Origin: Mesostigma viride
Lineage: Eukaryota > Streptophyta > Mesostigmatophyceae > Mesostigmatales > Mesostigmataceae
NCBI GenBank assembly: GCA_009746045.1
Contig: RPFO01000079.1
Location: 6,984,453 to 7,048,452, forward strand
Length of the DNA: 64,000 nt
Direction: 5' to 3'
Below, piece after piece: positions 36,698 through 47,212 of this stretch (position 1 is the first letter of the stretch; every line of letters starts with the position of its first letter). A program made the position numbers and the translations under genes. The notes below the pieces were generated by a model. It was given only the letters and a program-made list of their open reading frames with translations, made no database searches and was not told the origin of the DNA.

Positions 36698-37045
36698 GCT
36701 GGACCACTTGTTTCTGCACCTCTTGACGCAGCTGCAAACCAAGCTCTTCAACCTTCTTGCTTTGGTTCTCCATAGCTCGTTGCATCTCTCTCATCGTCTG
36801 TTCCACGCCCACCAGTACGGGGGTCGGCGGCGGCAGCGGCTGGGTACGCTCTGGCTGGGTGCGCTCTGGCTGCCGTGCAGGACCTTGCCACATCGGCCGG
36901 CGCATTGGTGGTTTGCACCGGCCAAAAAATCTACTTTCATGGCACCAGATTTCTTTCCTAGCACCCATTTTCTACAATCGTCCCCGGCATAACACAAATC
37001 AATCAATTCGTCCATGTCATCGCTTCGGCTATCAGCATCGGGCAT
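36405..37045 (-). CDS. Coiled-coil and polyglutamine ORF, frame-broken
   Basis: On the minus strand a frame from 37045 codes MDELIDLCYAGDDCRKWVLG. An overlapping frame then codes Pro-rich sequence, a heptad-like helix (VEQTMREMQRAMENQSKKVE) and a long polyglutamine stretch from (CTG)n at 36539-36700. The two frames overlap and differ, so either an intron or a frameshift joins them. The family is not recognised. It resembles the structural ORF of a mobile element more than a host enzyme, but that is a guess. Confidence 0.35.
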
Positions 37046-37199
37046 AGTTCCCGTGGCTAGTGCCCATCATTCTTTCCACCTTGAGCGGGGCGAAGTCACG
37101 AATTCAAGCGCGAAGTGCATTTGAATCAAGCGGGAACTGGGTGACACTCCTTGAAGACGTGCAGCTCCAAGGCATGCAAATGATGCAATGTATGAAAGA

Positions 37200-38310
37200 T
37201 ACGATACGCAAAGTTCAGGTGTTCAGGTGAAGCCGTGAAGACGTGGTGAAGACAGGTGAAGACGCGGTGAAGACGTGAAGACGTGAAGACGTGAAGACGT
37301 GAAGACGTGAAGACACGATACGGCAAGTTCAGGTGAAGTTCAGGTGTTCAGGTGAAGCCGTGAAGACGTGAAGACGTGAAGCCGTGAAGACGTGGTGAAG
37401 ACAGGTGAAGACGCGGTGAAGACGTGAAGACGTGAAGACGTGAAGACGTGAAGACGTGAAGACACGATACGGCAAGTTCAGGTGAAGTTCAGGTGTTCAG
37501 GTGAAGCCGTGAAGACGTGAAGACGCGAAGACGTGAAGACGTGGTGAAGACAGGTGAAGACGCGGTGAAGACGTGAAGACGTGAAGACGTGAAGACGTGA
37601 AGACGTGAAGACACGATACGGCAAGTTCAGGTGAAGTTCAGGTGTTCAGGTGAAGCCGTGAAGACGTGAAGACGTGAAGCCGTGAAGACGTGGTGAAGAC
37701 AGGTGAAGACGCGGTGAAGACGTGAAGACGTGAAGACGTGAAGACGTGAAGACGTGAAGACACGATACGGCAAGTTCAGGTGAAGTTCAGGTGTTCAGGT
37801 GAAGCCGTGAAGACGTGAAGACGCGAAGACGTGAAGACGTGGTGAAGACAGGTGAAGACGCGGTGAAGACGTGAAGACGTGAAGACGTGAAGACGTGAAG
37901 ACGTGAAGACACGATACGGCAAGTTCAGGTGAAGTTCAGGTGTTCAGGTGAAGCCGTGAAGCCGTGAAGCCGTGAAGCCGTGAAGACGTGGTGAAGACAG
38001 GTGAAGACGCGGTGAAGACGTGAAGACGTGAAGACGTGAAGACGTGAAGACGTGAAGACACGATACGGCAAGTTCAGGTGAAGTTCAGGTGTTCAGGTGA
38101 AGCCGTGAAGACGTGAAGACGTGAAGCCGTGAAGACGTGGTGAAGACAGGTGAAGACGCGGTGAAGACGTGAAGACGTGAAGACGTGCATGCAAGGTATC
38201 AAAGATACGATACGCCGCAAGTTCAGGTGAAGTCGTGAAGACGTGAAGACGTGAAGACGTGAAGACGTGAAGACGTGAAGACGTGAAGACGTGAAGACCA
38301 GGACTGTCAC
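37200..38310. repeat. GTGAAGAC octamers in a 149-bp higher-order repeat
   Basis: Octamers GTGAAGAC are grouped into larger units marked by ACACGATACGGCAAGTTCAG. This landmark starts at 37313, 37462, 37611, 37760, 37909 and 38058, exactly 149 bp apart each time. A shorter degenerate end follows to 38310. Confidence 0.95.
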
Positions 38311-38402
38311 GTGAAGACTGGGACGTGAAGGCAAGTTGCAGCACTCGGCCGCTGCAGTCGCACGCAGGTAGAAACGAGTATTGCTGCTTGAATCTGTCAA
38401 GA

Positions 38403-38690
38403 CCCCATCGAATGTAAAACAGGTTTTTCGTAAAGAAATCCGATTCGTGGGCGGGCTTTACATATTGCTTCTGTCCAAGCACTACCGGATGTAAAACAGT
38501 ATACTTCTTGAAGAAATAAGTTGGGGCTTTGTTGGGCGTCACATTTGACCGGTGGGCGGAGTTTCCTGCTTCTGTGAAGGCGCCATGGAATGTAGATCAG
38601 TAGATTTTCTAAAGAAATCTGAGTTGTGGGCGGGGCCTTTATTGCTTGTGTCCATCCACCACCGGATGTAGAACAGTAGACTTATTGAAG
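38403..38690. repeat. Degenerate tandem repeat
   Basis: Diverged units contain GGATGTAAAACAGTA, TAAAGAAATC and GTGGGCGGGGC. About four half-units can be traced. Confidence 0.7.
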
Positions 38691-38831
38691 GTGAATCACG
38701 ATACAACAGCTGTAGTTGACAACATCATGACCGGCACATCTTTCCCCCACCGCTGCTCAACCCGGTCCCCCCCAAACTCCTCCACACTTGCCCACCTTTC
38801 CACCTCCTCCACGGCCCGTTGTGTTTGCAGG

Positions 38832-39606
38832 CGTTGGCACAAAGGGAGGAGGCCGTGCGAGCCGGGAAACTCACGGTATGGTTTGATTTCTAGTTTTGTA
38901 TTAGGACCCTAGGGTAGCTATGTTATATAGGCATGTCTGACAGCATAGCTCACCATTTCATTACCATGGGATGCTGAGCATACCATTTCCAGAGAGGTAA
39001 GTCAGTCACTCTTCGCAGTTGACAAGTCAGAGAAAGCAATCAAGTGCAGCGTTCACAACTCTTGCCGCTCGTAACCTTTTGTCTGCCCGGTTTGGCAGCT
39101 CCCTGTCTTTGCTTTCTCTCGTATTTCTTTCTTTTGTCTCTTTTCTACATCTTTCTTTGCTAATTCTTGAATATATGATGCTATTGTAGCATCCTTCTAG
39201 CGCGGATCGCTCTTAATATCCTTCTCGCGCACGTTTCCTCGCTTTTTCTCATGTAAGAGCGTCTTCCCTGCCCATGCAGCGTGTACCTGGTGTGTGTGGC
39301 TCTGCCTTGCCAATCACAACTGACCGACATGCTGGTCAGGCACTGCAGGTCGTTGCCCTTGCGTGTGTGAACCTGCTGTTTTGGCTGTTCCCATGGCCGC
39401 TGCGTGTGTCCGTGAATGATACCATGGGAGGGAGACTTCTCCCATGGGTCCCCTTCGCTGACACTCGTGATGTAGGTTCGCGTCGACTTGTTTCTCTCAC
39501 TGTGCCCATATTGGCCTCGCACGGCTTTGTCTCTCATTCCTTGTTTGCATGCGGCGGCGTGTAGACCATCATCTTCATCCGAGACCGCAACAGCAAGGGC
39601 CAGGAG
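38832..39606 (+). CDS. Two exons resembling CFAP91/MAATS1
   Basis: Exon 38832-38876 (acceptor TTTGCAG, donor gtatgg) and exon 39565-39606 (acceptor GTGTAG, donor gtgagt) join in phase 0. They code a Lys/Glu-rich helix (ALAQREEAVRAGKL) followed by TIIFIRDRNSKGQE. The second motif resembles the conserved FIRDRNxxGQE of CFAP91/MAATS1, a ciliary radial-spoke-associated protein. The following conserved segment of that family was not found before 64000, and no upstream exons were found. The gene may have very large repeat-filled introns or be broken by insertions. Confidence 0.45.
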
Positions 39607-39784
39607 GTGAGTAATTGCTGAGGGCATGGCTCCTATCCCCTGATGAGTCTAGCGCCATGTACCACCCTCTATGCCTGCATATAGGTGACGCATTGAAAAT
39701 GCAAGCATCTTACTAGAAGTAGCACGGGCCTCCGAGGTGAGATTTTGCGCAGGCCTCATGATCCCAATGGACCTGCGAAGCGCA

Positions 39785-40760
39785 TGGCGCGCATGGGCGG
39801 CCGGCCGGCGCAGCTGGCATGCGGCGGGGCGGGGCTGTCGACGGGCGGCGGGGCAGGGCCGTCGGCGCGCGGGGGCCAGCGGCGCTGCCGGTGCGCGCGG
39901 GCGGCGGGCCGGCGCACCTGGCATGCGGCGGGGCAGGGCTGTCGACGGGCGGCGGGGCGGGGCAGTCGACGGGCGGCGGGGCAGGGCCAGCGGCGCTGCC
40001 GGCGCGCGTGGGCGGCGGGCCGGCGCAGCTGGCATGCGGCGGGGCGGGGCTGTCGACGGGCGGCGGGGCAGGGCTGTCGACGGGCGGCGGGGCAGGGCCG
40101 TCGGCGCGCGGGGGGCCAGCGGCGCTGCCGGCGCGCGCGGGCGGCGGGCCGGCGCACCTGGCATGCGGTGGGTCGGGGCTGTCGACGGGCGGCGGGGCGG
40201 GGCAGTCGACGGGCGGCGGGGCAGGGCCGTCAGCGCGCGGGGGCCAGCGGCGCTGCCGGCGCGCGTGGGCGGCGGGCCGGCGCAGCTGGCATGCGGCGGG
40301 GCGGGGCAGTCGACGGGCGGCGGGGCGGGGCAGCCGGTGCGCGGCGGGGCGGCGCCGTCGGCGGGCGGCGAGGTGGCGCAGCCAGCGCGCAGCGAGGTGG
40401 CAGCGGCGGCGCAGCCTGCATGCGGCGGGGCAGGGCTGTCGACGGGCGGCGGGGCGGGGCAGTCGACGGGCGGCGGGGCAGGGCCGTCGGCGCGCGGGGG
40501 CCAGCGGCGCTGCCGGCGCGCATGGGCGGCGGGCCGGCGCAGCTGGCATGCGGCGGGGCGGGGCTGTCAACGGGCGGCGGGGCAGGGCCGTCGGCACGCG
40601 GGGGGCCAACGGCGCTGCCGGCGCGCGTGGGCGGCGGGCCGGCGCAGCTGGCATGCGGCGGGGCGGGGCAGCCTGTCGACGGGCTACGGGGCGGGGCAGC
40701 CGGCGCGCGGCGGGCCGGCGGCGCAGCCGGCGGGCAGCGGAGCGGCGGAGCGGCACAGCC
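39785..40760. repeat. GC-rich minisatellite
   Basis: Repeats of GGCGGCGGGGCAGGGC, GTCGACGGGCGGCGGGGC and GGCGCAGCTGGCATGCGGCG in a higher-order pattern. All six frames are largely open, so long ORFs are not evidence of coding. One plus frame runs on into the ORF at 40786. Confidence 0.9.
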
Positions 40761-40785
40761 GGTGCCTGAAAAACGCGGTCGCTCA

Positions 40786-42316
40786 ATGAAGGTGCACCAC
40801 GCCGTCTTCTTCCAGGTACAGGGCAACACAGAGACCTGGTTGTCCTACCGGACCACGGAGTCCCAAAAGACGCCGTGGCAGCCCGCGGGGACTCGACAGG
40901 AAGGCGCGCCACGGTGCGGGAAGGCGATGACACAGCCATACAGGTTTGATGCGGAGGGGCGGCCGCTGTTTGGCGTCCGACTTGTGGATCCAGACCGCAT
41001 TCCGATGTTGCAGGACACCCCAGCCTTCGCACCATTGAACATGGAGTTTCTGGGGAAGGAGCTGGAGTCGATCAAAACAAGGGTCGAGAAGTTGCCCCAT
41101 GGCATCTGGCAGTGGTACTTTCCGCCCGACACCATCAAGCCAAACAAGGCCTTTTTTCGCAAGTCAAGTCCCACATGCCCCTGAGGAGGTGCCTGAGGAG
41201 TGGCGCCCTTTGCCGTGGCCATCTCGCGCGGACATCTCCGCCCTGCGTGAGCACGATGCAGCGCCTGAACCACCACCGACGCAAGAAGAGCACTTCATGG
41301 CGTTGGTCGACGCAGAGGCGGTGCGCGTCACCCCGCTGGTAGACCGAGTTCGTCATGATGGCCACACACAGCAGGAATGGGCGGCAGAAGACAGGGCCAT
41401 GGCAGCCAAGGTCGCTTACTTGAAGCGCATGCAAGGCGTTGAGAAAGGCTCCGCTGTTCTATACTGGCACCCTTCAGCTGGTATTCTCTGCAACTCGAAG
41501 CTCACGTGGACTCCAGTCCTCGTTGGCATCATCAAGGAGGTGGTTGCGAAGGAGGATGGCGGCCAACCTTCTATTGAGCTCTTTGTATACCGCGCTAAGC
41601 ATTTGCATGACACGTGGCACCCGTGGAATACAGACATTGCGCAATGGCCCCATCCGCCAACCACTGCGGCGCACACGGTGATCATCACCGCCTCAGACCT
41701 CGTCTTGACACAAGTGGTGGGCAAGCGAGGTCAGCCACCCCATGGAGTCTCCTTGGGTGCGAACAAAAAGCTCACCAAGGAGTGCCTAAAGGCGCTGAAG
41801 GAGGTGCCCTATGACGCGGAACACCCGGTCGTGAAGTGGCAAGATGCTGAATGCTCAAAGGGCATCGTCGGCATGGCGAAGGCATGCTGGGAAGGCGTAA
41901 CGCTGCAGGTCAAGAGTGGCAGCCGCAACCTCGTAGGGCAAGTCGTGTGTCATTGGGCGTCGGAGCGTGTGACATCCGCGGACGGTCGCACCGAAAGCCG
42001 GGACGGCAGGTACCATGGTCGTGTCGCTGTTGTCGACACGCAAAACGACATGGTAGCCATGTACTGGGGTGCCCGTTGGGAGGAGGACGCGGTTTCTTGC
42101 GTGCCTCTCCACGAGCTGGAGGCACAGATCTGCGGGTGCCCCGGTGTGGTCGTCCCTGCGTTGCAAGCGCCGGATATCACCCTGGCCGAGGCTCGATTGC
42201 GCGAGATGGTTCCACCCAGCGACGTTGTGGCGGAGAACAACAACGCAGGCGCCTCCCGGCGTCGGAAGCGAGCGCTCATCCTTGCCGATGACGATGACGA
42301 CGACGACGACTGCTGA
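40786..42316 (+). CDS. Unrecognised ORF, frame shift at a T run, acidic tail
   Basis: One frame from ATG 40786 reads to a stop at 41184. An overlapping frame, open from before 41099, continues to 42316. The natural join is at the six-T run at 41152-41157, so a one-base change or slippage would make a protein of about 510 residues. It has mixed hydrophobic and charged sequence, with blocks such as GSAVLYWHPSAG and HGRVAVVDTQNDMVAMYWG that recall SH3- or Tudor-like barrels, then RRRKRA and an Asp run. No family was recognised. Composition is unlike the adjacent repeats, which supports real coding. It lies 0.7 kb before the Penelope-like element and could belong to a mobile element. Confidence 0.55.
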
Positions 42317-42344
42317 AGCGCAAGCAGCGTTGTTGTCATTGAGC

Positions 42345-42735
42345 TGCTCATGTGCTGCTGCTGCTGCTGTGCTGCCATGCTACTGCTGCTGCATTGCTGC
42401 CGTGCTGCTGCTGTGCTATTGTGCTGATGTGTTGCTGCATTGCTGCCGTGCCGCTGATGTATTGCTGTCGTGCTGCTGTGTTGATGCACTGCTGCATTGC
42501 TGCCGTGCTGCTGAGCTAGTACTGCCTATTAGTGAATTTCCTATCAATGGACTATAGTCCACTGATAGGAAATTCAGGAATCGGCATACTAAGTTGCTGC
42601 TGCGCTGACTTGTGCTCCTGCTATGCGGCCGTGTTGATGTGCTACAGTTGTGCTGCTGCTGTGCTACGGTCATGCTGCTGCTGTGTTGCTGGGCTGATGT
42701 GTTGTTGCATTGATGTAGTGGCTATTGTTCCGCTA
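42345..42735. repeat. Imperfect CTG/GCTGTG trinucleotide-rich region
   Basis: Degenerate GCTGCTGTGCTG repeats, interrupted at 42534-42575 by a near-perfect palindrome. ORFs here are low-complexity Cys/Ala/Leu artefacts. Confidence 0.7.
42534..42575. repeat. 42-bp near-perfect palindrome
   Basis: Two 21-base arms meet without a loop; the left arm starts GAATTTCCTATCA and there is one mismatch. It can extrude as a cruciform or form a hairpin in RNA. Confidence 0.9.
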
Positions 42736-43052
42736 CTACAATTTGCTACTGATGCCGCTGCTGGTGCTTTTTTGCATGTCAGTGCCCGCTATGTTCACAC
42801 CACTGTTGCCGCGGTTGGTATCGCGTGATTTCCACCGGTTGTGCGTTGACATGTGTTACTCATGCATTTCCCCCTATATTTGGTAGCACGCGGTTTCGCG
42901 TTAGTTAGGTGCAGACAGCTGCATGTAGACAAACATCTTGTTTAAGTCGGTCAATTAACTGTTCTTGACGCATCATGGTCCAAGTCGACCGACCTGTAGG
43001 GACCAGTAGAGCAATTGTCTAGGAGAAAGAGCGTGATCGCTGCAGAAGCCGC

Positions 43053-43946
43053 GTGGCAGCCGTGGCTGTACCTGTAGTACGACCTGCATATATATGGATA
43101 TGGAAACACCTTATGACTTTCTGGCATGCTCTTACCCTCCACAGAATACGGCAATCCAGTGGCATTGATTACCGGAAGTACACTGCTATTTCTCGGCAGT
43201 TCCCCTATCGTATCTCCTCACAGGCATGGCGGAAGCGTTGTCGCATCAACACGCGCCATAACCATCACTGCAAGGATGACCATACTCTACGTCGCCTCCG
43301 GCGCTTACAGCGCACGCATTTGTCGCTTACCAACTCCACTCGCCCACACCCCGTAAGCACCCATCGCGTCATTTATGCCATTTACAACCGCAGGTACCCT
43401 CAGCGTATCTACGTTGGCCAGACGCAACGGGATGCCTGGACGCGTTTTCAGGAACATGTCCGAGCGGCACGCCGCCTTCATATTGGCCGCCCTGCCGCCA
43501 ACGACGACACCCCCCTACATGGCGCCATGGCCCAATACGGGTGGTGGGATTGGCGAGTCGTCCCCTTGGAACATGTCCCCGGCACCTTTACCGGCGCCGC
43601 TTTTCGCAAAGCCGCAGGGCATCGGGAAACGTTTTGGAAACGAATGTTACATGCATTTCTGCCCCACGGTTTTTGCATTGAAGGCAAGAGTTTCAAAGCT
43701 CGGTCTCGCCGCCGCCCGCCTCCCCTCCGTCCCCGCCCTCTTATGTTCATCCGTGCCTGGCGTCTGAAGCACAATCTCCACCCATATCGCCCCTATCCCC
43801 CAGCGTCACCCCGGCCCCTCCACCTTCCACACATGTGTCCACCGATCCTTCCCTTTACTCCACCAGTCTCCGCTGCTTACGTCACATGTCTCGGCTTATG
43901 CAACGCGGCAACTTTCATGCATCCTATCTCGAAGCCTGCAGCTTGA
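43053..43946 (+). CDS. GIY-YIG endonuclease frame of the Penelope-like element
   Basis: Up to 297 codons; the true start is uncertain, and the conserved part begins near codon 105. The nuclease shows IYAIYN and IYVGQT for the GIY and YIG strands, then the conserved Arg in TRFQEH. The metal-binding Glu is in HRETFWKRML. The family nicks target DNA to prime reverse transcription. After the nuclease come Arg/Pro-rich residues. The frame ends 112 bases inside the reverse-transcriptase frame and in a different register (-1), whereas relatives usually have one continuous ORF. So either a mutation separates them or ribosomes shift frame. Confidence 0.75.
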   Translation: MAAVAVPVVRPAYIWIWKHLMTFWHALTLHRIRQSSGIDYRKYTAISRQFPYRISSQAWRKRCRINTRHNHHCKDDHTLRRLRRLQRTHLSLTNSTRPHPVSTHRVIYAIYNRRYPQRIYVGQTQRDAWTRFQEHVRAARRLHIGRPAANDDTPLHGAMAQYGWWDWRVVPLEHVPGTFTGAAFRKAAGHRETFWKRMLHAFLPHGFCIEGKSFKARSRRRPPPLRPRPLMFIRAWRLKHNLHPYRPYPPASPRPLHLPHMCPPILPFTPPVSAAYVTCLGLCNAATFMHPISKPAA

Positions 43947-46156
43947 AGAAGCTTACCAGCTTACACATTGCCGTCGGGTCGTGCTCCCCAGCTGATCTGC
44001 AAGTCCCCCGCTCCCATGCCACTAGTCTGCGAGGCCTTCTCTCACGTATCATTCGGCACCGTGTCAATGGGAATGCAGATGCACTGCGTCCGCGCCGTTT
44101 GCTGATCTCACCTTTCATTCATGCTGCGATGGATGAGCTGTGTTTGCCACACATTCTGCATTTGCCGCAAGTGCAGGCTGCGATGCCGCTCGTGGTGCGC
44201 AACACTTTCGGCACTCCCATTGCCGCCTGGCATTACTCTCCCACCTTGGGACAAATGGTTTTCAGCAACGGGAAGGTCAGCCGCGATACAACGCCCACCG
44301 AGCTGGCCACCATCTTGGCAGGGCCCTGCCCCTGCCAACAACAACGGTATTTCAAGTACCTTGATCCCACCTCACAGCACGTCATGACCGCTGACCTCAG
44401 CATCCTGCCGAGCCACACGCTTGTAGACCTTTTTGCCAAAGGCACCAAGTTTCGGCCGTGGGTCCAGCGCACGTGTGCCAAAGAGGTGAATGCACTGCTC
44501 TCCACATCACTGCGCAAATTTTGCAATGCCATGAGCACGGACCTACAGCTTGCTCCCCTTGCCATGGAACCGTGGTTTCGCGCCGTCATTCACGAATGCA
44601 ATGCACGTCTCACCAGGCTTGATTACCGTCTCCAGCAGGTCCACCGCACCACCTGGCTCAACACCACAGATAAAGCACTTCTTGACCACTTCAAGCAGGA
44701 CTTTATCATCACGTGTGTTGACAAGAGTGCCAACAACTTTGCTTTCATATGCAAGAAGCACTACCTTGCTACTTTGCAACACGAGTTGGCGTCCAGCCCT
44801 ACCTATGTTCAGCGTGCACAGTCCACCGCCAGTATCACCGCTGCTCATCGGGCTTTTCTGCACAGCCAAAACATTTTTGCTCGGGCATTCCTTAAGCGGC
44901 AGCGACGCGCCACCACCACTACGTTCCCATATCTGTATCTCACTCTTAAGCTGCACAAAACTCCTGTTGCTTTGCGCACCATTGCTGCGTCGCATTCAGC
45001 CCCACTGATGCCTCTCTCGAAACTCATCTGCCATGCTTTGAATGCTCTTCTCCCCGAAGCCAATGCATTATGGGTGGAGGTGCTGTCGAATGCCGGGTAT
45101 GAATGCGCTGGTAGTTGGATCGTCATAGACTCAGCCCAAGTACGCCTACGCCTTGCCGCCCTTAGCCGTTCTAAGACAGCAGCAGAGAAACGTATACCTA
45201 TGCCCATAGCCACCTATGATTTCACCACTCTATATACCACACTAGATTTGCACGATTTGAAAGCTCGTTTAGATAGCCTCCTTACTCGTCTGTATGCACG
45301 TAGGCCTCACGGGCGCAACCACCTGCACGTGCGTGTTTCTCAGACCAAGCCCACGGCAACGTGGCTCTCAGGGATCGCGGCAGGTGCTATCGTGCGGGAT
45401 GGTTATAATTATATTATCACGAAGGCTGACCTTGTCCATTGGATCTCTTATCTTGTTGATAACACCTTCATCTGTTTTGCGGGCAATGTATACCAACAAG
45501 CTATCGGCATCCCTATGGGCACTAACTGTGCCGGGCTCCTTGCAAACCTCTATCTATACACTTATGAGCTTGCATTCATGGAGAATCTCATTGCCTCAAA
45601 CGATGATGTTCTCATCAGGCGTTTTATCCATACATGTCGATACATTGATGATGTCATCGCTTTCGACAACCCTGATTTCGCAACCCATTTGTATATCACC
45701 GCTGGTCTGCCTGGCATCTACCCGCAAGCGTCCCTCACATTAAAGCTCACGTCGGAGGATACTCATTGCAATTACCTCGATCTTAACATTACCCATAACA
45801 AGAAGGGCTGGCGTACGGCTATCTATGATAAGCGCAAGGATCCTAAATACCAACAAATTCCTTTTATTCGTTACCCCGATATTCACAGTCTCCTTTCCCA
45901 CACAGCAAAATATGGTGTTGTTCTTTCTCAGTTACATCGTTTTTCCCGTCTTTGTTCTTATCGTGTTGATTTCATCACGACTCTTGTTGAACTCTTGCAG
46001 CGTTTATTGGTCAAAGACTATGACCGAGCCATTATGCTCCGTCAAGTCCGATGTTTTTTGCAACGTCACCCACATCTGTTCGGTGCTGCCCCTTGGCACA
46101 AGCTCTACAAACAGGTCGTGGACCGGCTGGATCGCATAGTATCTCCGCACATCTGA
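43835..46156 (+). CDS. Reverse transcriptase of the Penelope-like element
   Basis: 773 codons from the first ATG in frame. The N-terminal linker has the CxC motif (CPC, residues 165-167) followed by TADLSIL, as in the Naiad/Chlamys group. The core shows motif A TYDFTTLYTT (Asp462), motif B GIPMGTNCAGLLANLYLYTYE-like sequence (about 559-579) and motif C YIDD (603-606). Then come YLDLNI and the thumb region. No stop interrupts it, so the enzyme looks intact apart from the frame change to the endonuclease. Family knowledge: it copies RNA by target-primed reverse transcription. Confidence 0.85.
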   Translation: MSTDPSLYSTSLRCLRHMSRLMQRGNFHASYLEACSLKKLTSLHIAVGSCSPADLQVPRSHATSLRGLLSRIIRHRVNGNADALRPRRLLISPFIHAAMDELCLPHILHLPQVQAAMPLVVRNTFGTPIAAWHYSPTLGQMVFSNGKVSRDTTPTELATILAGPCPCQQQRYFKYLDPTSQHVMTADLSILPSHTLVDLFAKGTKFRPWVQRTCAKEVNALLSTSLRKFCNAMSTDLQLAPLAMEPWFRAVIHECNARLTRLDYRLQQVHRTTWLNTTDKALLDHFKQDFIITCVDKSANNFAFICKKHYLATLQHELASSPTYVQRAQSTASITAAHRAFLHSQNIFARAFLKRQRRATTTTFPYLYLTLKLHKTPVALRTIAASHSAPLMPLSKLICHALNALLPEANALWVEVLSNAGYECAGSWIVIDSAQVRLRLAALSRSKTAAEKRIPMPIATYDFTTLYTTLDLHDLKARLDSLLTRLYARRPHGRNHLHVRVSQTKPTATWLSGIAAGAIVRDGYNYIITKADLVHWISYLVDNTFICFAGNVYQQAIGIPMGTNCAGLLANLYLYTYELAFMENLIASNDDVLIRRFIHTCRYIDDVIAFDNPDFATHLYITAGLPGIYPQASLTLKLTSEDTHCNYLDLNITHNKKGWRTAIYDKRKDPKYQQIPFIRYPDIHSLLSHTAKYGVVLSQLHRFSRLCSYRVDFITTLVELLQRLLVKDYDRAIMLRQVRCFLQRHPHLFGAAPWHKLYKQVVDRLDRIVSPHI

Positions 46157-47212
46157 ACCCTGTGATGCCAGATCTCCTTTGCGGCCGTTCCGAGCTTGGC
46201 ACTGGATTCGTTGTCCACATCGTCGCGTCGCTGCCGCAACACGATGTTTTCTGGCATCCGCGGGCTTTTGGTTCCCGCCGCACATTTGAAAGTGCTGTCC
46301 TCCGGCTTTTTGCCTTTGCACCGTGTGCAGTTCTTGGACGTTTGGAATCATGGCATGGCTAACGTGATGACTGACTAGCTAGACCTTTTCAGTGGTTTTC
46401 CATTTGCGGGTATTTCCTCGTAAATGGTGGGAGAGCGATCGCAGCAATGGTGCTCACCACTAGACACTCCCGGCCAGTTAGGCTAGAAACACACGCCCTG
46501 ATCAAGCATGCTGTTTCCGGCCCCACCGTCTAGGTCATCTAGTCGCTCCACACGTAAGCCAGCCATAATTTCAATGCACAAGGATACACATTTCCATCAC
46601 CATTCATCTTCATCATCCTGAACGACTCGAAAACGCGGAAAAGATAACGGCAGGCTCGAGCTACCATGGTCCGGATTCTCCCGATTTCTGGCCTGCGCTG
46701 GTTGTCTCTTTGATATATGGATACTGTATTTGGATACTGGGTTGTTTATCAATTCTGGTTTTAATTTATTTAGTGTACCTGGTGTTGGCATGCCAACTCA
46801 GTGCTAAACTACTTTATGCACAATGATGCAACTTGATGCTATAGTGACGTGCCACGATGTAACTTTATTAACTTCACCATTAGTCATGGGGTCAATAGGA
46901 TTGCTCATTATGCCATGTTAACATGAACCATGGGTTACGTAATAGTGAAAACAGTAATCATGATGCTCCACTTGAAGTCTCCAACATGGTCATGTTTGGA
47001 ATTTTATTGATCATACTTACAATATATGAAAAGAGACAACAAACGTGGAAGCATGGCACGCCGAGGCCGATAATATATGTGTGAAATATGAAAAGAGACA
47101 ACATCTTTGGCAAGCATGATCATATCATGCTTGCCAAACATATTAATGATATCGACCATGTCCAGAAACCATGTTTGCCAATGGTGCATTTAGGATACAT
47201 TTGAAGCCGTGC
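46157..47212. other. Downstream of the Penelope-like element; repeat fragments only
   Basis: 46671-46720 matches the complement of 56310-56370 and includes the CTGGTTGTCTC motif. AT-rich DNA follows with AAAAGAGACAAC repeated near 47030 and 47090. A 13-base stem with an 8-base loop (AGGATACATTTG arms) adjoins the inverted repeat at 47213. No gene was recognised. Confidence 0.45.

Larger units (their letters stand above)
43053..46156 (+). mobile_element. Penelope-like element, N-terminal GIY-YIG type (Chlamys-like)
   Basis: An upstream GIY-YIG endonuclease frame overlaps a downstream reverse-transcriptase frame. In ordinary Penelope elements the endonuclease is C-terminal; the N-terminal order is that of the Naiad/Chlamys group, of which Chlamys is green-algal. 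Element ends were not found. The CTG-rich DNA and palindrome upstream may belong to its 5' region. Limits given are those of the coding frames. Confidence 0.8.

Noticed and set aside
39737..40789. Overlapping ORFs over 300 codons on both strands
   Set aside because: GC-rich minisatellite keeps nearly all frames open.
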